Shown: piece after piece, positions 33,501 to 46,784 of the stretch
Layout of the letters: each line of letters opens with the position of its first letter
Position numbering within the stretch: the first letter of the stretch is position 1
NCBI GenBank assembly: GCA_914767715.1
Contig: OU612070.1
Span: forward strand, 1,133,501 to 1,197,500
Length of the DNA: 64,000 nucleotides
Direction of reading: 5' to 3'
DNA from: Membranipora membranacea
Lineage: Eukaryota; Bryozoa; Gymnolaemata; Cheilostomatida; Membraniporidae
The notes under the pieces: model-generated
Database searches by the model: none
What the model was told of the DNA's origin: nothing
The model's input: the letters and a program-made list of their open reading frames with translations, nothing else
Made by a program: the position numbers and the translations under genes

Positions 33501-36500
33501 GTTTTTTAACAATAAATTTGTTTTTCATTAGTATAGTTCAGAAAGTAATATAAAATATATCAGACTGTATAGACATAAAGACTTTGAGAAGGAGATGCCA
33601 TTGATGGTGGTGATATTATATAATGGCCTAAGTTATATCAAGGAGTGGAGTATGTATTCCATGTTTGTATGTAAGAAATATAAATATACACCAACCACTG
33701 AATTATCATCAAACTGGCCACTTATATTTAAATTAATATTTTGTATTGGAGATGCGGAAGTGGTGCAATTCATGAAAGACAACTTTGATGGCCACAGAGG
33801 GTAATATGAGGGAGCATGTACCAGTGAGGCAGCAGCCGGGGCTGAGCCAAAGTGCGCTGATAGGTACATGACAAACACAGCACTGATCATACCTCCCCAA
33901 AAAGCTATCAGTGAAGTAATTATCCTCTAAAAATCTGTAGTGATTGACTAGAGGCTGATCAATTTCTGTCCTGCGGCCTTCTATACCACTTTTTATTCTG
34001 AACATACAAACAAACAATGGGTTTTTGGCAAATCTTTCACTCAGACAACTTATGCATCAGAGCCATTTAGATTATACAAGTTGATTCACTGAGGAAAATT
34101 TAAAAAGAACTCAGGCGTTAATCGTTTCCAGTTTCCATATTTGTAATGATTTAGTATGATGTACACGGCAACAAATGTGATAGTCCCAAATACAGAAATG
34201 CTAAACACCTTCTAAGTTAAAGCATAACATTTTTTGCTCATTAAAAGGCTGTCTCTTGACATCATGACTGGCAGTGTATATAGCAATAAAGTTGACAGGG
34301 TTCTTCTTTCATGACTTGAGATGCCTCTTCTTACACTGATATAAACCTTGGCCAGGAAATGTTGAGTAAACGTTACATTTTGAAGTGCAAATAGTCACAC
34401 ACAGGTTAGCAGTGTTATAGAGCAACGATATTAAGTTTGTAAATAGTGGTCGAATTTGGCCCGATTTGTAAATGGGGTATAATATATGGTAAAAAAATCA
34501 TTAGTTACGCATTTGGTGTTAATAATGTCTGACAAATTGTTACAGTATGGGAAAATCACTAGCATGTAAAATCATTGCTATGATACAACCAGTGGATAGC
34601 ACTGTACCAATGCGTCATGAGGATACATGGGATTAGAAAGGACGATTTCGAGCCTGTAATCTCCTGTCTACCGTTTTTTGTATGTTAATGGTCACAAAAA
34701 ATTGTTATAGTTATTATCTTGAGTTCAAAATCTGTACTTTTTTTAACAGCTTGACAAGATGTTTGGTATAATGATAGGCAACGATCCCTTTTTCAAAGCT
34801 ACACCATCCTAACTGGACCTAAGTGTCCTTGATAGGTAAAACACAAATCTTTTTAGCAAATACTGACATCAACCACTATGCACTGAAATGACTGAATAGT
34901 TTTCACTCACATCTAGGGATATCTAGGGAATCTCCCTCGCCGGTGGGCTGTCGGGCAAAAGTCTAGGGGACTCAGACTAATCTAGGGATGATATTGCAGC
35001 AAGCCATGATGATGGTGGTGATAAGCCTTAATTAGCTGCATTTGCATCATAATGCTGGATGTAGTGACCAGTTTTAAAAGCTGTGTTTGTTTAAAAATGA
35101 ATAGGAAAATGTAAATTTTATCTTATGTAAATTCAGATTGTCTCTGAATTCTTTTTTTTTTTTAGACTTTTATTGGCAGTCTATTTCATTCCATGCCTTG
35201 ATTTCTATGATCGACGGCTCTTTTCAAACACTAACTGGTGTAAAAGTAGTTAATATTATTAGCCTGTTTAGGGAGTATTATTGAGTGTATAGGTTGTGCA
35301 GAATTGGGTAAGATTTGGGAGAAATAGGGGAGGGGTAGGTCAACTTACGATCGAGAAAGCGTAGAAATAATGTGATAAGAATCTATCGGTTGGGTTGCGA
35401 AGTGTTATAATATATCTCTGTGAAGGAGAGCTGAGATAGGACGACTGCTGTATCAGGCTCTTGATAACAAAATAATCTTCTTCCTCTTCTACAACCTGGT
35501 GTCTCTCAAATCCTCCTCCACTATTGATAACAGTGTATCTCCCCATAGAAGCTTGGCCAACCATACTTCAACAAACAAAAAGTAATTGGATGATCCTGCT
35601 GATTTTTCATCTCAAGGGGTATGACTGTTGCTGTTATCACTGAGTTGTTCATGTGATGGTACTTGTGTTTGGGCTTTTTCTCGCGCTAATTTTGAGATTT
35701 GTGTACTATTGTCTGCCGATGTATTCGCAACAATTTGTTGGTAGTAACCTTTCCTCTTGTGTTGTCTGCATCAGTAGATAATTAAATTAAGTTTATATTT
35801 GAGAATGATCCCATTATCTACTCACTCTTTCCGTGTAGAGCCATAGTTGGAGGACTCAAAATAGTCTTTTGGGCAACCGATACCGAGTAAATTACCGTAC
35901 GGTTCACCGAACTTGGCATACACAGATTTTATGGAGTTCAAAGCCCATCTCAGATCGGTCGTCCCACATTTATGGATGCCTAGTACAATCAGCATTGGAG
36001 CACATGTTACTGCAGTACTATTTCTCAGGCTGTAAATATTCAAAGAACATCAAGTCAATATGTAGAGCGATATAGTAAATATAATTAGATCGCTGTAACC
36101 AATAATTTGGGTGGGAGGGGGGAGTTTGCATGACAAGACTAGGAGGGTAAAACACCAAATGCTAGGGGATTCCTGAACAACAATACATAATACTCTACTG
36201 TCAATAAGCCAATAAGTTAACCTCCACCCAAGTCTTAGTCTTAGTATTGTCAATATTTGAATATAAAAACATCTTATACTCTTCTATATGACATGTAAGG
36301 ACAACCTGAACAACAGATTATACTCTAGCTAGAGTGTCAATAAGCTTACAAGTTAATCTCAGTCTAAGTTTCAGTATTTGTATAGAAGGGATGAGACTAT
36401 CATTTACTGCTGGGTGTAACATTTGGGGGGGGGGGGGGGTTACTTGGTACAACTTCTCCCTCTTCCTAAGCTTGTTTGTTATTTCACTTCACTTTTTGCT

Positions 36501-38925
36501 CTTAAGATAAACAATTTGTTGACACCTCCATTTATTCATAGATGATTTAAAAACACTACCCAGTTCAACTTTTGTGATAAACATTTACATTTGAGATCTA
36601 AAGAGAAGTTCAGCACAATTAAAACACTACTATTCGACTATATTTTATCAACTTCATCAACATCGTTAATGATATTATATTCAATTTCCTTTCTGTTTAT
36701 TTTATTTGTTTCTAGTTTTCTTTTTGGCACTGAGTGCAAAAGATTTCCAATGAGATGACTTCGGCTGCCGATAAGAAGTATACATATATATATATATATA
36801 TATAGAATTTTAACTTTTCAGATTGCTCCAGACGTCTCAAATTGCAAATGTATTCTGCTGAAATCTTGATTACTGTTGTCTGCACATTTTGTAATGGTAA
36901 AAATCCCAAAAAGTGAGCACTGTCGGACCAATGAACTCCCTTCAATGCTCAAAGTTAATCTCTAAATATTGAAAATTGGTAAGGGCATCTGAGACATGGT
37001 GTTATCAGCGTATGTGAGTTTGATATTTTTTTTACCTTTTTGAATCCGAACCCTGACTTCTTTGCGGGTTAGCAGAGCTTTACATGCTTTATAACTGAAA
37101 TCACCATTTTATCAAAGAGGGACCTGCATTTATTCGATCATTCTTCATGAAAAGCCCTCTATAATGGAGTAACGATAACAAAAAAACAAGCATACTCTAA
37201 TAATTTATCTCCTGACATAAACATAATAACATCTGTATTATCATTCAATAATATACAGTTGATCACTTTTACTTTGCTCCCCATTTTTACAGGTCCCTCA
37301 AGTTGGTTCCGACTGAAAGTTACAATGCTGGAAAAATTACTCCAGAAGAGAACAGCTCTTTCCTCCTTGAACCAAACCATCACCATTACCCTAATGCCTT
37401 AACCTGACACTAACAGATCAGAACAAACCTACGTTACCCTAGACCCCAGTCAGAAGTAGATGTTATTTACCAACTACTATATATTGGTTAAAATCTAGCT
37501 GTGATATCTCATTGCTTCTTTCTAATGAGCTGGCACAGAGGGAAAGTTGTTGTCTCAAATTTGTAGGCGGGCCGGTGTGCATGTGAGGGCCTAACGAACC
37601 CCAGCATCCAGTTGACTGATGTCAGATTCAAACCGAGGACCAGAGGTGTGTGGTGGGCAAGTAGATCATACACATTCCCATCCATCTTCAGATCTGGTCT
37701 GTCCATGTCCGTCTGTCGGCAACATTGGACAAATTTCATGTCCAATCCTGTCAGCAATCTTTTATTTTTGTGTGTCCATTTTTGTCCAGAGCATCTCCAT
37801 GTTCGTCCAATTTCTCTCAATCTCATTCCATTTATATTCAATTTCCAGGCCTGTCCACACATATGCATTTTCTAACTCAAACTATATGCCAAAGGCTTCC
37901 TCTCCGGCAATAAGTCATTAAAATAAAACAGCAGCCCTACCTTTGAATTCAATATAAACAAACACGGGTACACACATGTAATTATAATATTATGTTACCA
38001 AATTCAAAGAGGTTCAAAGAATTTGCTTTGAGAAAAATCATATTTCTGTCTGCCAGTGACAATAAAGCATTCATGTTTAATCTACCAAACAGTGACAATA
38101 AAGCATTCATGTTTAATCCACCAAATGTTTAACTCCTTGAACAAACAGTAAAAAATCCTACCACGGGTACACATATGTAAATATTATAAAATTGTAAATA
38201 TTATGTTACAAATGAGGTTCAAAAAATTTGCTTTGAGAAAAATTTTGTTGGACCGTCCAGTAAGAACCGACCTTCCAGAGTTTTTCTACTTGTCCAACAT
38301 AGAAATTAGACGATCCTCCGTCCATACCCGCCACACAAGAACCGTCAGTCCAGATTTTCACGATCAATATCTTACGTATGAAATTCGGAGAAATCTTTGG
38401 TGTCGAAAAATTTGTAATGGCTCAACCTGATTACAAAGTTTGAGCATTGAAAATCTGCTGGGCTTATTAACACTTCTCCCAGTTGGTCTCCCTTAAATAA
38501 GAGCTCATTAATAGCTAGTGACAAAGATATGATGAAAATTGAAAATAGAATTGACTGTTAATTAAAATAACATACCCAGGTTTCCCTTCGTTCATATCCC
38601 AGCAGAGACTTTTTCCATATCCAGATAGGTATTTTGGTTTGTAGCAATTTTCATCAATCGGCTGATAGCGGATTTCTTTTCCGCGCCTCAAGGTTCTCGG
38701 ATTCATTGCAACAGACGCTGTCCTTGAGCTGTCGCTTACTGGGTTCAAAGGATTCCAAATTAATGGAGAACTATGCTCAATAGTTTTTGTTTTGGACCAA
38801 GTCGCTTGTCTTTGCTTGTCTCCATGTATCTGTATAGGATATAGCTCTAAATTTGTAACTAGAACACCGATCCAAAATCCTACACAAAGGAGCAGAGCAG
38901 CCCAGCCTGCTTTCAGCCTCTCCAT
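30511..38925 (-). CDS. CHST15-like carbohydrate sulfotransferase, paralogue A, five exons
   Basis: Type II Golgi sulfotransferase that should move sulfate from PAPS to a glycan. Exons in coding order: 38925-38576, 36029-35826, 35565-35349, 32600-32367, 30771-30511; phases fit and give about 421 aa. The start was chosen at MERLKAG because paralogue B starts at the matching place; an upstream in-frame ATG at 38973 is possible. A short cytosolic tail and one membrane segment (about residues 7-25) precede a stem, then RRGKEIRYQPIDE and SGYGKSLCWDMNE. The 5'-phosphosulfate loop is GIHKCGTTDL (134-143) and the 3'-phosphate site LRNPTDRFLSHY (240-251). The KCGTTDL form resembles the GalNAc4S-6-O-sulfotransferase (CHST15) group, but the acceptor sugar cannot be read from sequence. 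It is about 140 residues shorter than human CHST15. Confidence 0.9.
31870..32150. repeat. palindromic MITE-like repeat with ACAATTGTTG motifs
   Basis: The left end GTGGCCACAAAATTCAAAAT matches, inverted, the right end ATTTTGAAAATTGCAATATT followed by CTGTGGTCAC. Inside, TTGCAACAATCGTGG-like words occur in both orientations. Open frames on both strands come from this symmetry. It lies in the last intron of paralogue A. Confidence 0.6.
36427..36441. repeat. poly-G run
   Basis: About fifteen consecutive G residues in the first intron of paralogue A. It is prone to sequencing and replication slippage. Confidence 0.85.
36722..36805. repeat. dispersed repeat ending in (TA)n, copy 1
   Basis: GGCACTGAGTGCAAAAGATT and TCCAATGAGATGAC, ending in a TA microsatellite. 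The same arrangement appears at 41489-41560. GCACTGAGTGC is itself palindromic. Confidence 0.7.
37940..38240. repeat. dispersed repeat with internal duplication
   Basis: AGGTTCAAAGAATTTGCTTT near 38011 recurs near 38215 and, diverged, near 42366. The block CAGTGACAATAAAGCATTCA (followed by TGTTTAATC) is duplicated in tandem at about 38055 and 38090. It lies in the first intron of paralogue A. Confidence 0.65.
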
Positions 38926-40430
38926 AGTAACTATGAAGCCGTGTAGTATTTGCTCCAATAGAAATTCAATCAATGATTCTCTAAGTAAAAGTTACAGTGT
39001 TACAGTGTTACCTTACTACTCCTTACTACACAGTGTTACCCAACAATCAAATCAAACAGTAATACTGATACTCATTGTACACTATCTCTGTATGCGGTTA
39101 CTAACAAAGTAATGTATCCCACAACAACTTCCAATAGTCCGATTACTTCCAAATTTCTTTTGGTTATTCAGAATAGGGCTGTCCAGATATGCCGATTTTT
39201 GCATCATTGTATGTTGCATGCAAGCAAAATGTAACATGTATATCTGTTTTTTGTAGTATGCCTGATGTGTGCTTACGATTGCGCAATACACCTTGATATA
39301 CTTTCTTTGTCTAAACAAAGCCTATTCTATAACAAGCTTTCAATTCAATCTATGTATGAGGCACAATAATCCTATGTCCCAAATGCAACAAGTACAATTA
39401 TAATCTGCTACCGTGATTACCAAAGATTATGTATTGCTAATACTACATTTTACAAAATATTCTGATCATGACTTAAATGATTAGAATTCAGTAATTTAGC
39501 AGGAAATCTCATCATTCAACATCAAACGTGGAAATAAGTCTTAGGCACAAATGGTCTTGATTGGTTTCCCATCTTATTTCAATGATTAATATCTCAACAA
39601 AATTTTTATTCATATGTAGTTTAGTTGTCATTTCATGTATATATAGGTTTTTTCACCTTTGTCAAACATCTGATCGTCCAGAAAGTGCTTGAGTTTTATA
39701 CTATTCAATCGACTTGCTCCACGACCAGTAGAGCCTCCTGAGTCAAGCTACTAGAAGTGCATGGCAAGCTAGTGCAACCATGATGTGAATGGCTATTATT
39801 ATTATTATTATAATCTCACATGACACGTGCCTCCAAAATATACTGACTCTGTGGTTTCGGAAAGATCTTCTTTGTAATTTTGTGATGGCTTATTTAGTCA
39901 ACACAAACGGGTATGAATCTTTCAATTTAGAAATTGTGGTTAAAATAGATTATATTTTATTAGCTCCGATTGTTTGATGCAGAAAGCGTGCTATCAAGAA
40001 TGAGATGGATTTAAGAGTGGGTGACATACGTTAAGAGTGACAGTCGCACAGCGCGCATGCGTTGGAGGTCATAGGTTTGGTTAGCCCCGAGGGCCTGTCA
40101 ATTGGGATGCATTGGTTTCTCTTCGATTACAGATTAAAGCAAAAAGCTGATCTATGATATGAGAAATTAGGCAAAGTGGGATAGCTTCTAATTCATAATA
40201 AGTACGACATTGTATGAAAATGAGAAGATAACTCTACAGCAACTTGAAGCCAAAATACTTTTAATGAACTGAGTATTTAACATGTCTAAGACGACCAGAA
40301 GGGCAACGTTCAAGAAAATCGTCTATAAAGTGGTCTTCATCAGAAAAACAGCACAAGATAATGGATTCAGTTCTCTGTTTAACAATGGTATCGAGGTCGC
40401 CTACATTTTACATAGGCAGCTGGTTATGGC
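38926..40430. other. intergenic, no gene seen
   Basis: This lies upstream of paralogue A and should contain its promoter. No clear core promoter element, RNA gene or conserved frame was recognised. Confidence 0.4.
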
Positions 40431-40434
40431 TATC

Positions 40435-40930
40435 GGGCGGTAGTCTTTGAGTTGTGTTGGTGTGGTGACTTTTGGTAGTAGTTTTATTACAGCAGATTTC
40501 CATAGCTTAGGTGTCGTATGTTGCTCTATAGAGTTTAGTAACAATAGGGGCTAGTTGGTAGGCACATATCCTAAGGACCTTAGGGATTAGTCCATTGGGT
40601 CCAGCTCCTTTCCTAGTGTTGAGTGTTTTGAGTTGTTTCAGTACATTTTCTTCATTCACTTCAAATGGAGGAGCAGTCATTTTAGTTTCATCGATATCTG
40701 GGTTGATGTAGGAAGTCCATTTAATTTTTTTATATCTTTCCAAGCTCTGGCCGGCACATTGATTAGATGTTGTTGAATTCTTTTAGAGTATTCTACTTTG
40801 GATTTGCTGATTTCTTTGGTGACTGATTTTTTAAGTTTTTGATAGAGTTCTTTATTTCCACATTGGTTCGCCTCTTGTTTCTGATCAATCAAACCATCTA
40901 TGTGCTTGGTAATCCATGGCTTCTGATTTA
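40435..40930 (-). pseudogene. non-LTR retrotransposon fragment (start of reverse transcriptase)
   Basis: The - strand reads KPWITKHIDGLIDQKQEA, then NKELYQKLKKSVTKEISKSK, then LNTRKGAGPNGLIPKVLR, then WKSAVIKLLPKVTTPTQLKD and YRPIAITSCLCK. These are the linker and first reverse-transcriptase blocks of Jockey/CR1/L2-like LINEs (KAxGPDGIPxxVLK; YRPIxLTS). A frame change near 40740 and a stop after the CLCKM block break it. The endonuclease and most of the polymerase are absent. Confidence 0.8.
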
Positions 40931-41488
40931 AAAAAAAAAATTTATTGGCATAATTTTCATTCGATGAGAATGTTTTACAAAATCAGCCTTCCAAGAAAAC
41001 AAGAAAAGGGAAAAAAAACCAAAAACTTTCATTCAAGATGACGAAAAAGATAATCAGAAAAATTGAGTTTGAATGATTTACAATTGATTATTGAACGTAA
41101 ATTTGCATACTTTTTAAATGTTTTCTTAGGTATGCACAGGTCCGTACAGAAGTTTATGTTATCGGAGATCACATGTGTAACTAGTGTAACTACATAAGAA
41201 TTTCATAATGAGGAAATTCTAAACTCACCCTAAACTCCAAATTGAGTGAATGTACATCGATTGATATCCATATGCCAGATTACTATCCGTTCTGACCTTT
41301 GCCTGTCTAGTGTGATACCCATATCTGAGTAAAAATGATATAGATAAACTGGAAAGTTTTCAAAGCATGTGCACAAGAATTAATTTACTACTTATAGACG
41401 ACTATGATGAAAGGAATCCGACCCATTTTCCCAATGTCATTTTCCCACCTCCTGTTATCCCACCGAGCCATTGTTTCAAAAAATTTTT

Positions 41489-41765
41489 CTGGCACTGAGT
41501 GCAAAACATTTCGAATGAGATGACTTTGATTGCCAATAAAAGTATATATATATATATTATCCCACCAGGATATTTTCCCACCAAACCATTCTGCCACCTG
41601 GACGTTTTCCCACCAATGCACTTTCCTACCTGGACATTTTCCCCCCAATATATTTTTCCACCTAGACATTTTTTCAACAAGCCATATTCCCAGTAGGCTG
41701 TTTTACAAACAACCCATTTTCCCTACAAGCCTAATTCCCACCAACCCACTTTCCCAATTACTGAA
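41489..41765. repeat. dispersed repeat with (TA)n, copy 2, plus a degenerate CCCACC array
   Basis: The GGCACTGAGTGCAAAACATT repeat ends in TA repeats at about 41560. It is followed by about 200 bases of diverged 18-21-base units with the words TTTTCCCACCAA and CATTTTCC. The array is open in several frames but has no protein character. Confidence 0.65.
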
Positions 41766-44700
41766 GAAAATACGCAAACCTCCCTCCCTCGCCTACCATA
41801 CTTAATTGCATTTGTTTTGCTTCCTTTCATCGCGCAAGGTTGGAAGATTATTATATTAATCTCAGATTGTTCATTGAAATAATATATGTGCTGTGAATTA
41901 CTATATGAGTTAGGAGATCTATGGCTAATATTTGGAGACTTACAAGATCAAATATCCAGCTAATATTGATATTCTCTGAATAGCCTTGCTCTGTGTTACT
42001 GCAGAAATCTCAGATTTGTTTTCATGTTGGATGCTTAAGTGACACCTGTAGTTCTCTCTCAAGTGACTTTGCTTGATTAATTATTATAATTTTGTAATGA
42101 TTCTGCCAGCAATGAACGTCCTCCCATCGCTCATTACTGCCAGTGTCCCTTGCTCTGCGAAATAATTTCACTGCAAATTACTTGAAAGGGTCTCATATTA
42201 ATATGTGCCTGGGATCATTTCTAGCAGAAAATTCATGAGAAGCAACTTTATCGAATTTAAGAAGAAAAATGCACATTTCCTATGGTCAATGACATTATAA
42301 CAGTGGCCCTGCCTTTGAAAAATCCTACCAATGTGACCCTTATGTAAAAATATGGGTACAAATGAGGTTAGAAGAATTTGCTTTGAGAAAAGTCACATTT
42401 CTGTCTACCAGTTGACATAAATCTTTCAAGCTTAATTCCCCAAATACAAAAAAAAATGAATATGACTCCCCAACTAAACCCAGCAATCGGTTGTCTGTAG
42501 GGAGTTACCAGTCCAATAAAATTTGTGTGTTGATGACCTTGCGCTCTAACATAGATGGAAGAAAGATAAAAAATACTGACAAATCAGTGCTTTATATTGA
42601 AAAGTAAGCACCCTCTAACAAAGGTGCAGTCTTAGCTCAGATTTTCGGTCAACGCTGGTGGCTTGATATGGGGTTAGCAGATTTGGCTAAGAATCCACTT
42701 TACTCACAAATTAATTATAGGAAGCAGAAAAAGATAACATCAATCAGGGTTCAATCAATTGTAAAGATAAGTGTCTAACTAATAGGTATAATTATTAACT
42801 GGAATTTGTGATGTTGATATAATTTATGCCTAATGATTATAATTTAGTCATAATGTTTTGAAAACAATCCTAAACTAATTTGGTTATCAAACAGTAATTT
42901 GGAAGACATTAGTTATATGCGCCTTCAAATTTGTACAATGTTTGTTATTTGTGCAATCTGCTGCACTGTGTATCAGCATTCCCAAAGCAGAAACACTATA
43001 AGAGCAAAATAACAATATGCAATCACTGTCAAGTAAAAATTCAAAACAGCTTCCATTCTGTTTCACAAATCTCAAACTTAGACACTGAAATTTTATAACA
43101 AAATTTGATCGGACTTGGAATATCTCTCTTTGTAAAATCTTTTGGTGTGATAAAAGGAAAGTAACTTGATAAACTCTGGGGTCAGGGCAGACTATTTATC
43201 TCAACCCGGTTTCAACTATTGCGCGTAATTTGATGCCTGTCAGTTTAATTATGAATTTAAATCATTTGCTTTTGTGTACAATATAAGGAAGCGGGAGAAA
43301 AGTTTTGCTATTGCATACTTTTCTCTACCATACGAAATCTGAAATCTGAGGGCCAGCACGGGTAGGAAGTGGTGTAGCTTATCAGAACACCACTGTTAAA
43401 GGTTTTGTAGGCAATTTTGGTCTGAAAATAATGGTATTTGGATAAACTGCATAACTTTTGGATTGGTACAAGTCCCCAAAAAGCATCAAACCGTAGCATT
43501 TTCATTTCAATGTACTCTATCTTGTCCATGGCTAGCACTTTTGTCGCTTCCAAAATCATTATTCTGCTGTTGAAAACGCTATCTCTACTTCAATGTCAGC
43601 ACAAACCTAGGTGACCTGCATTTTCGTTGCCATTGTATAAATTTGATAGTCTTGATGCTGGTTTTTTGATGTGCCACCAAATATAGGAGTGTACAGTATT
43701 TGTATATAAATATTGACTGACAGGACTATTGCCAGACTAAATACCCATCATCTCTTAATATTACATACCTACATTTATATGCATGGTCCAGTATCAATGT
43801 AAAAATTCTATTGCATGATGTGTCTCATTTTTCGGCCTTTTAGGTAACATAGATAGCCTGTCATATCTTTTATGAGATATAGTATTGCACAATAACAGCT
43901 ATTACCAATGAGAGTATCAATTGTTAGCAATTGTAAGGCCAATAACCCTAACACGTACGTACGCTGTGTTGCATAGGATGGCTATGGAAATCAGGAGCAA
44001 CATGCTAAATGCCAAATGCTAAAGGCACGAAAATGCTAAATGCCAAATTGTTCAGAGGGGACACAACTCCCTTGATTCAGATATTAAAAATGAATATCCT
44101 GATTTTATCCTGTTATCCTACAAAAATGCAAGCTTTATTTGTCAATTGTAATTCATCTATTCAATGCAGGCCACTACCATGGGTTGATGGAAAGGGTTTA
44201 CCCCATTGCTTCATATCCCTATCATAGTCAGAGCTTGAAAGTTTGCAATAAATTTTTCTTATTTCTGACAAGCTGTTCATGCCACAACGGACCAGACTCT
44301 CACATGTTATATAATGATGACGTACAGCACAGTATGCATTGTCTTCATACTCCTTTCAACCTTTGTAATTCATACTTTAATTTACTTGAACCAGTCAGGT
44401 AGTCCCTGCTTCAACAACCTACAGAAGGCATGCTGAATGACCTTGTTACCCAGAAGCTGTGGTTGTGGTAGAGTATTGCCTGCTAACACAATGCAGTGCA
44501 GTCATACTTTTATCAGGGAAGCATCACCATAAGTTAGTCTTGTCTAGGGAGTATGATGAGTCTATGTGTCTGTTGTAAACTCAACAAATGTAATACAATT
44601 CGAGTCTGAGGTAGAGCTCGATGTTGTCAACCCACCCCCACCACCCGGGACTTTCCTAAATGCTATCAGACTGCTATTAACTCGAGGCTGATATATGTTT

Positions 44701-45170
44701 ATGTTGCCTTACTTCAAGTTTCAGACTAAGATGAACATACAGAAATTGGACTAATATTTTGCGATAAAAACCTATAAAAAGGATTTGGGGTATTGGGTAT
44801 CTGTGTAGTCCAACTCATTGCAGGTTCTTATATCCCTGCAAAAAGAGAAACAAACACTTATTGCAATAAGAATTTCAACTGCACGGTTATCCACAAAACT
44901 TTAGTTTGTGTTTATGATAAACGCATGTGTATACAAAACAAAATCCAGTGCCTCATATCACTTCTTCAAAAAGTGTTTTTGAAAAAAATAGAAAAAACGG
45001 CTGAATCACAGTCAAGTGTTCTACCACGTATGTGTAGTAAAACCAGATGAGGGTGTGCTATTTATATTTTTTTGTCTGATTTATGCCATGAAAACTGGAA
45101 ATTAATTAAAAATTAAAAAACAGCCTACTTTATCCATATATCTCCATCATACATCAATGAAAATCAGTAA
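41766..45170. other. intergenic, no gene seen
   Basis: AT-rich sequence with short open frames only. It includes the third copy of the 38.0-kb repeat near 42300-42450 (GAATTTGCTTTGAGAAAA, ATTTCTGTCTACCAG). No RNA gene or conserved domain was recognised. Confidence 0.45.
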
Positions 45171-45177
45171 ACTCCTG

Positions 45178-45440
45178 CCGCTTGGGTGGCCGAGTGGCTA
45201 GTGTGCTCGATCACAGCGTTTGTGTTAAAAAAAAGAGATGTGATTAATCTAATATTTTTATATACCACAATTATAACATGCTTGTTGCGCGAGAAACCCG
45301 AGTTCGAATCCCGAGTTCGAATCCAGGTGAAGACAGATTTTTTTTTACATTTATAATATCTTTCACTACTTGGTGGTTTATACCACAATTATAACATGTT
45401 TGTGACAAGATGTGACAACTCAGCTCGAGCTCAAAATTTA
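45178..45440 (+). mobile_element. tRNA-derived SINE-like element with internal duplication
   Basis: Starts like a serine- or leucine-type tRNA (GGGTGGCCGAGTGGCTAGTG, A box). The B box is doubled (GAGTTCGAATCC twice near 45299-45325), and ATACCACAATTATAACATG occurs twice (45262 and 45388), so an internal segment was copied. The end GTGACAACTCAGCTCGAGCT matches the body end of the family-1 copies at 2455 and 27480. The A and B boxes are too far apart for a tRNA gene. Confidence 0.6.
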
Positions 45441-46129
45441 CATGGAACGACAGTGAAAGCATGAGCACCAATCACTAAATATCCTCAAACCAATGATTAC
45501 ATGCCACAATACTTTTCTTTTCAAATAGCAATAACAGTGTTATAGTGATGCTTTGTGCCAGTGCATAGTCAGTGTAAAAACAAGTTTGGTTAATGGTTAT
45601 AATCCCTCATACTTAGTTTGTCAATCGTTTATTCTCACCTAGCCAATGTGGGTGGAAAAGAGTCAGTTGAGTGAAATTGAACCCCTAATTTTCTTCATTT
45701 TCATCATTGGAAGTTACTTACCCTCTTTAAAAAAGGACACAACTCTGCTAAACTGATAATCAAATTCCTCCAATATGCTATGAACTTTGATTCAAATTTT
45801 ACGGATTGGACAATGAATGAAATCCGTGTTTCACATGAAATACACAAGAACATAGAAGATGATATATGCATGATACAAATACTTTTGATGCACAGTAAAA
45901 ATCTGAAATGTACAAGCATTGATATAAAAACAGCCTTCTTATACCAAATCAAAGCAATTAAAGCATGTGTCCTTCTATACGAGTAGGTATAACAAAAGTG
46001 CTGATACACTATGATACAAGATGACCAGGTGTAAATTCTCTGTTATATATATGCTTTTATTGTCAATCTACAATCACCTATTATTCCTACACCAGCTTTC
46101 TATCAAGTGAAGATCAGTATCACATTAAT

Positions 46130-46480
46130 TGTTAAGTTTATCAAAGTTGTCAGATTTTGACACGAAAACTATATCATCAGCTTAGGCAAATGCCTTGGAA
46201 TGTAATGTGTATGATAAAAGATCATTGATGTATATGAGCAATAAAGTTGGTGCCAGAATTGAGCCTTGGGGGACACCGATGTCTATTGGAAAACTTTTTG
46301 AGCTTCCTGCACCTTGTTGTAAGGATACAAATTGTGTCCTATCTGGTAGAAAAGATTTTATGAGAGAGTGCAGTTTGCCCGTTAGACCGTACATTGTCAC
46401 TTTTCTGGTCGACGCAGTCAAAAGTTTTTTTGAAACCCAAAAACATCATAGCAACAAAATGACCATCTTATCTTGCTGAT
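46130..46480 (-). pseudogene. non-LTR retrotransposon reverse transcriptase core fragment
   Basis: The - strand reads TFDCVDQKS, then GVPQGSILAPTLLLIYINDL, then ADDIVFVSKSDNF. These are the reverse-transcriptase blocks with the first catalytic Asp, the GxPQGS turn and the xADD catalytic motif. The residue before ADD is a stop codon and a frame change precedes the first block, so it is inactive. It may belong to the same element type as 40435-40930, which covers the earlier part. Confidence 0.85.
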
Positions 46481-46784
46481 GAACAGTCAGAAATGAGTTT
46501 GTGTAGGGAATCATGGTTCACACTTTGGTTCAACGATAACCAAATGGACAATTGCATTCTTAGCTAAAATTTGATCAAAATTTCCACTTTATTATGCTTA
46601 TGGGAATAAGATTCCTACTTTCTGCGTGATTTTGTGATATGACATATGCGCTACAATTTAGTATTGTAATTTTATTGTTGAGAGAACAACAAACATTTAT
46701 CATACCCAAGTCTCAATTGTATTTGTAACATAAAAGTTGAATGTAAGAGCAAAAGAAAATTTTTTACCCTATAGAGTCTCAATC

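Noticed and set aside
33595-34017. Overlapping open frames of 69-94 codons on both strands
   Set aside because: They lie in the intron between exons 3 and 4 of sulfotransferase A, and no family or splice partners were seen.
37509-37921. Open frames of about 100-119 codons on both strands
   Set aside because: They arise from a GTCCAT/GTCCAA-rich low-complexity intron stretch; there is no domain and they overlap on both strands.
40040-40110. Another tRNA-like fragment (GGAGGTCATAGGTTTGG)
   Set aside because: Only a weak B-box-like word is visible, with no A box or family body.
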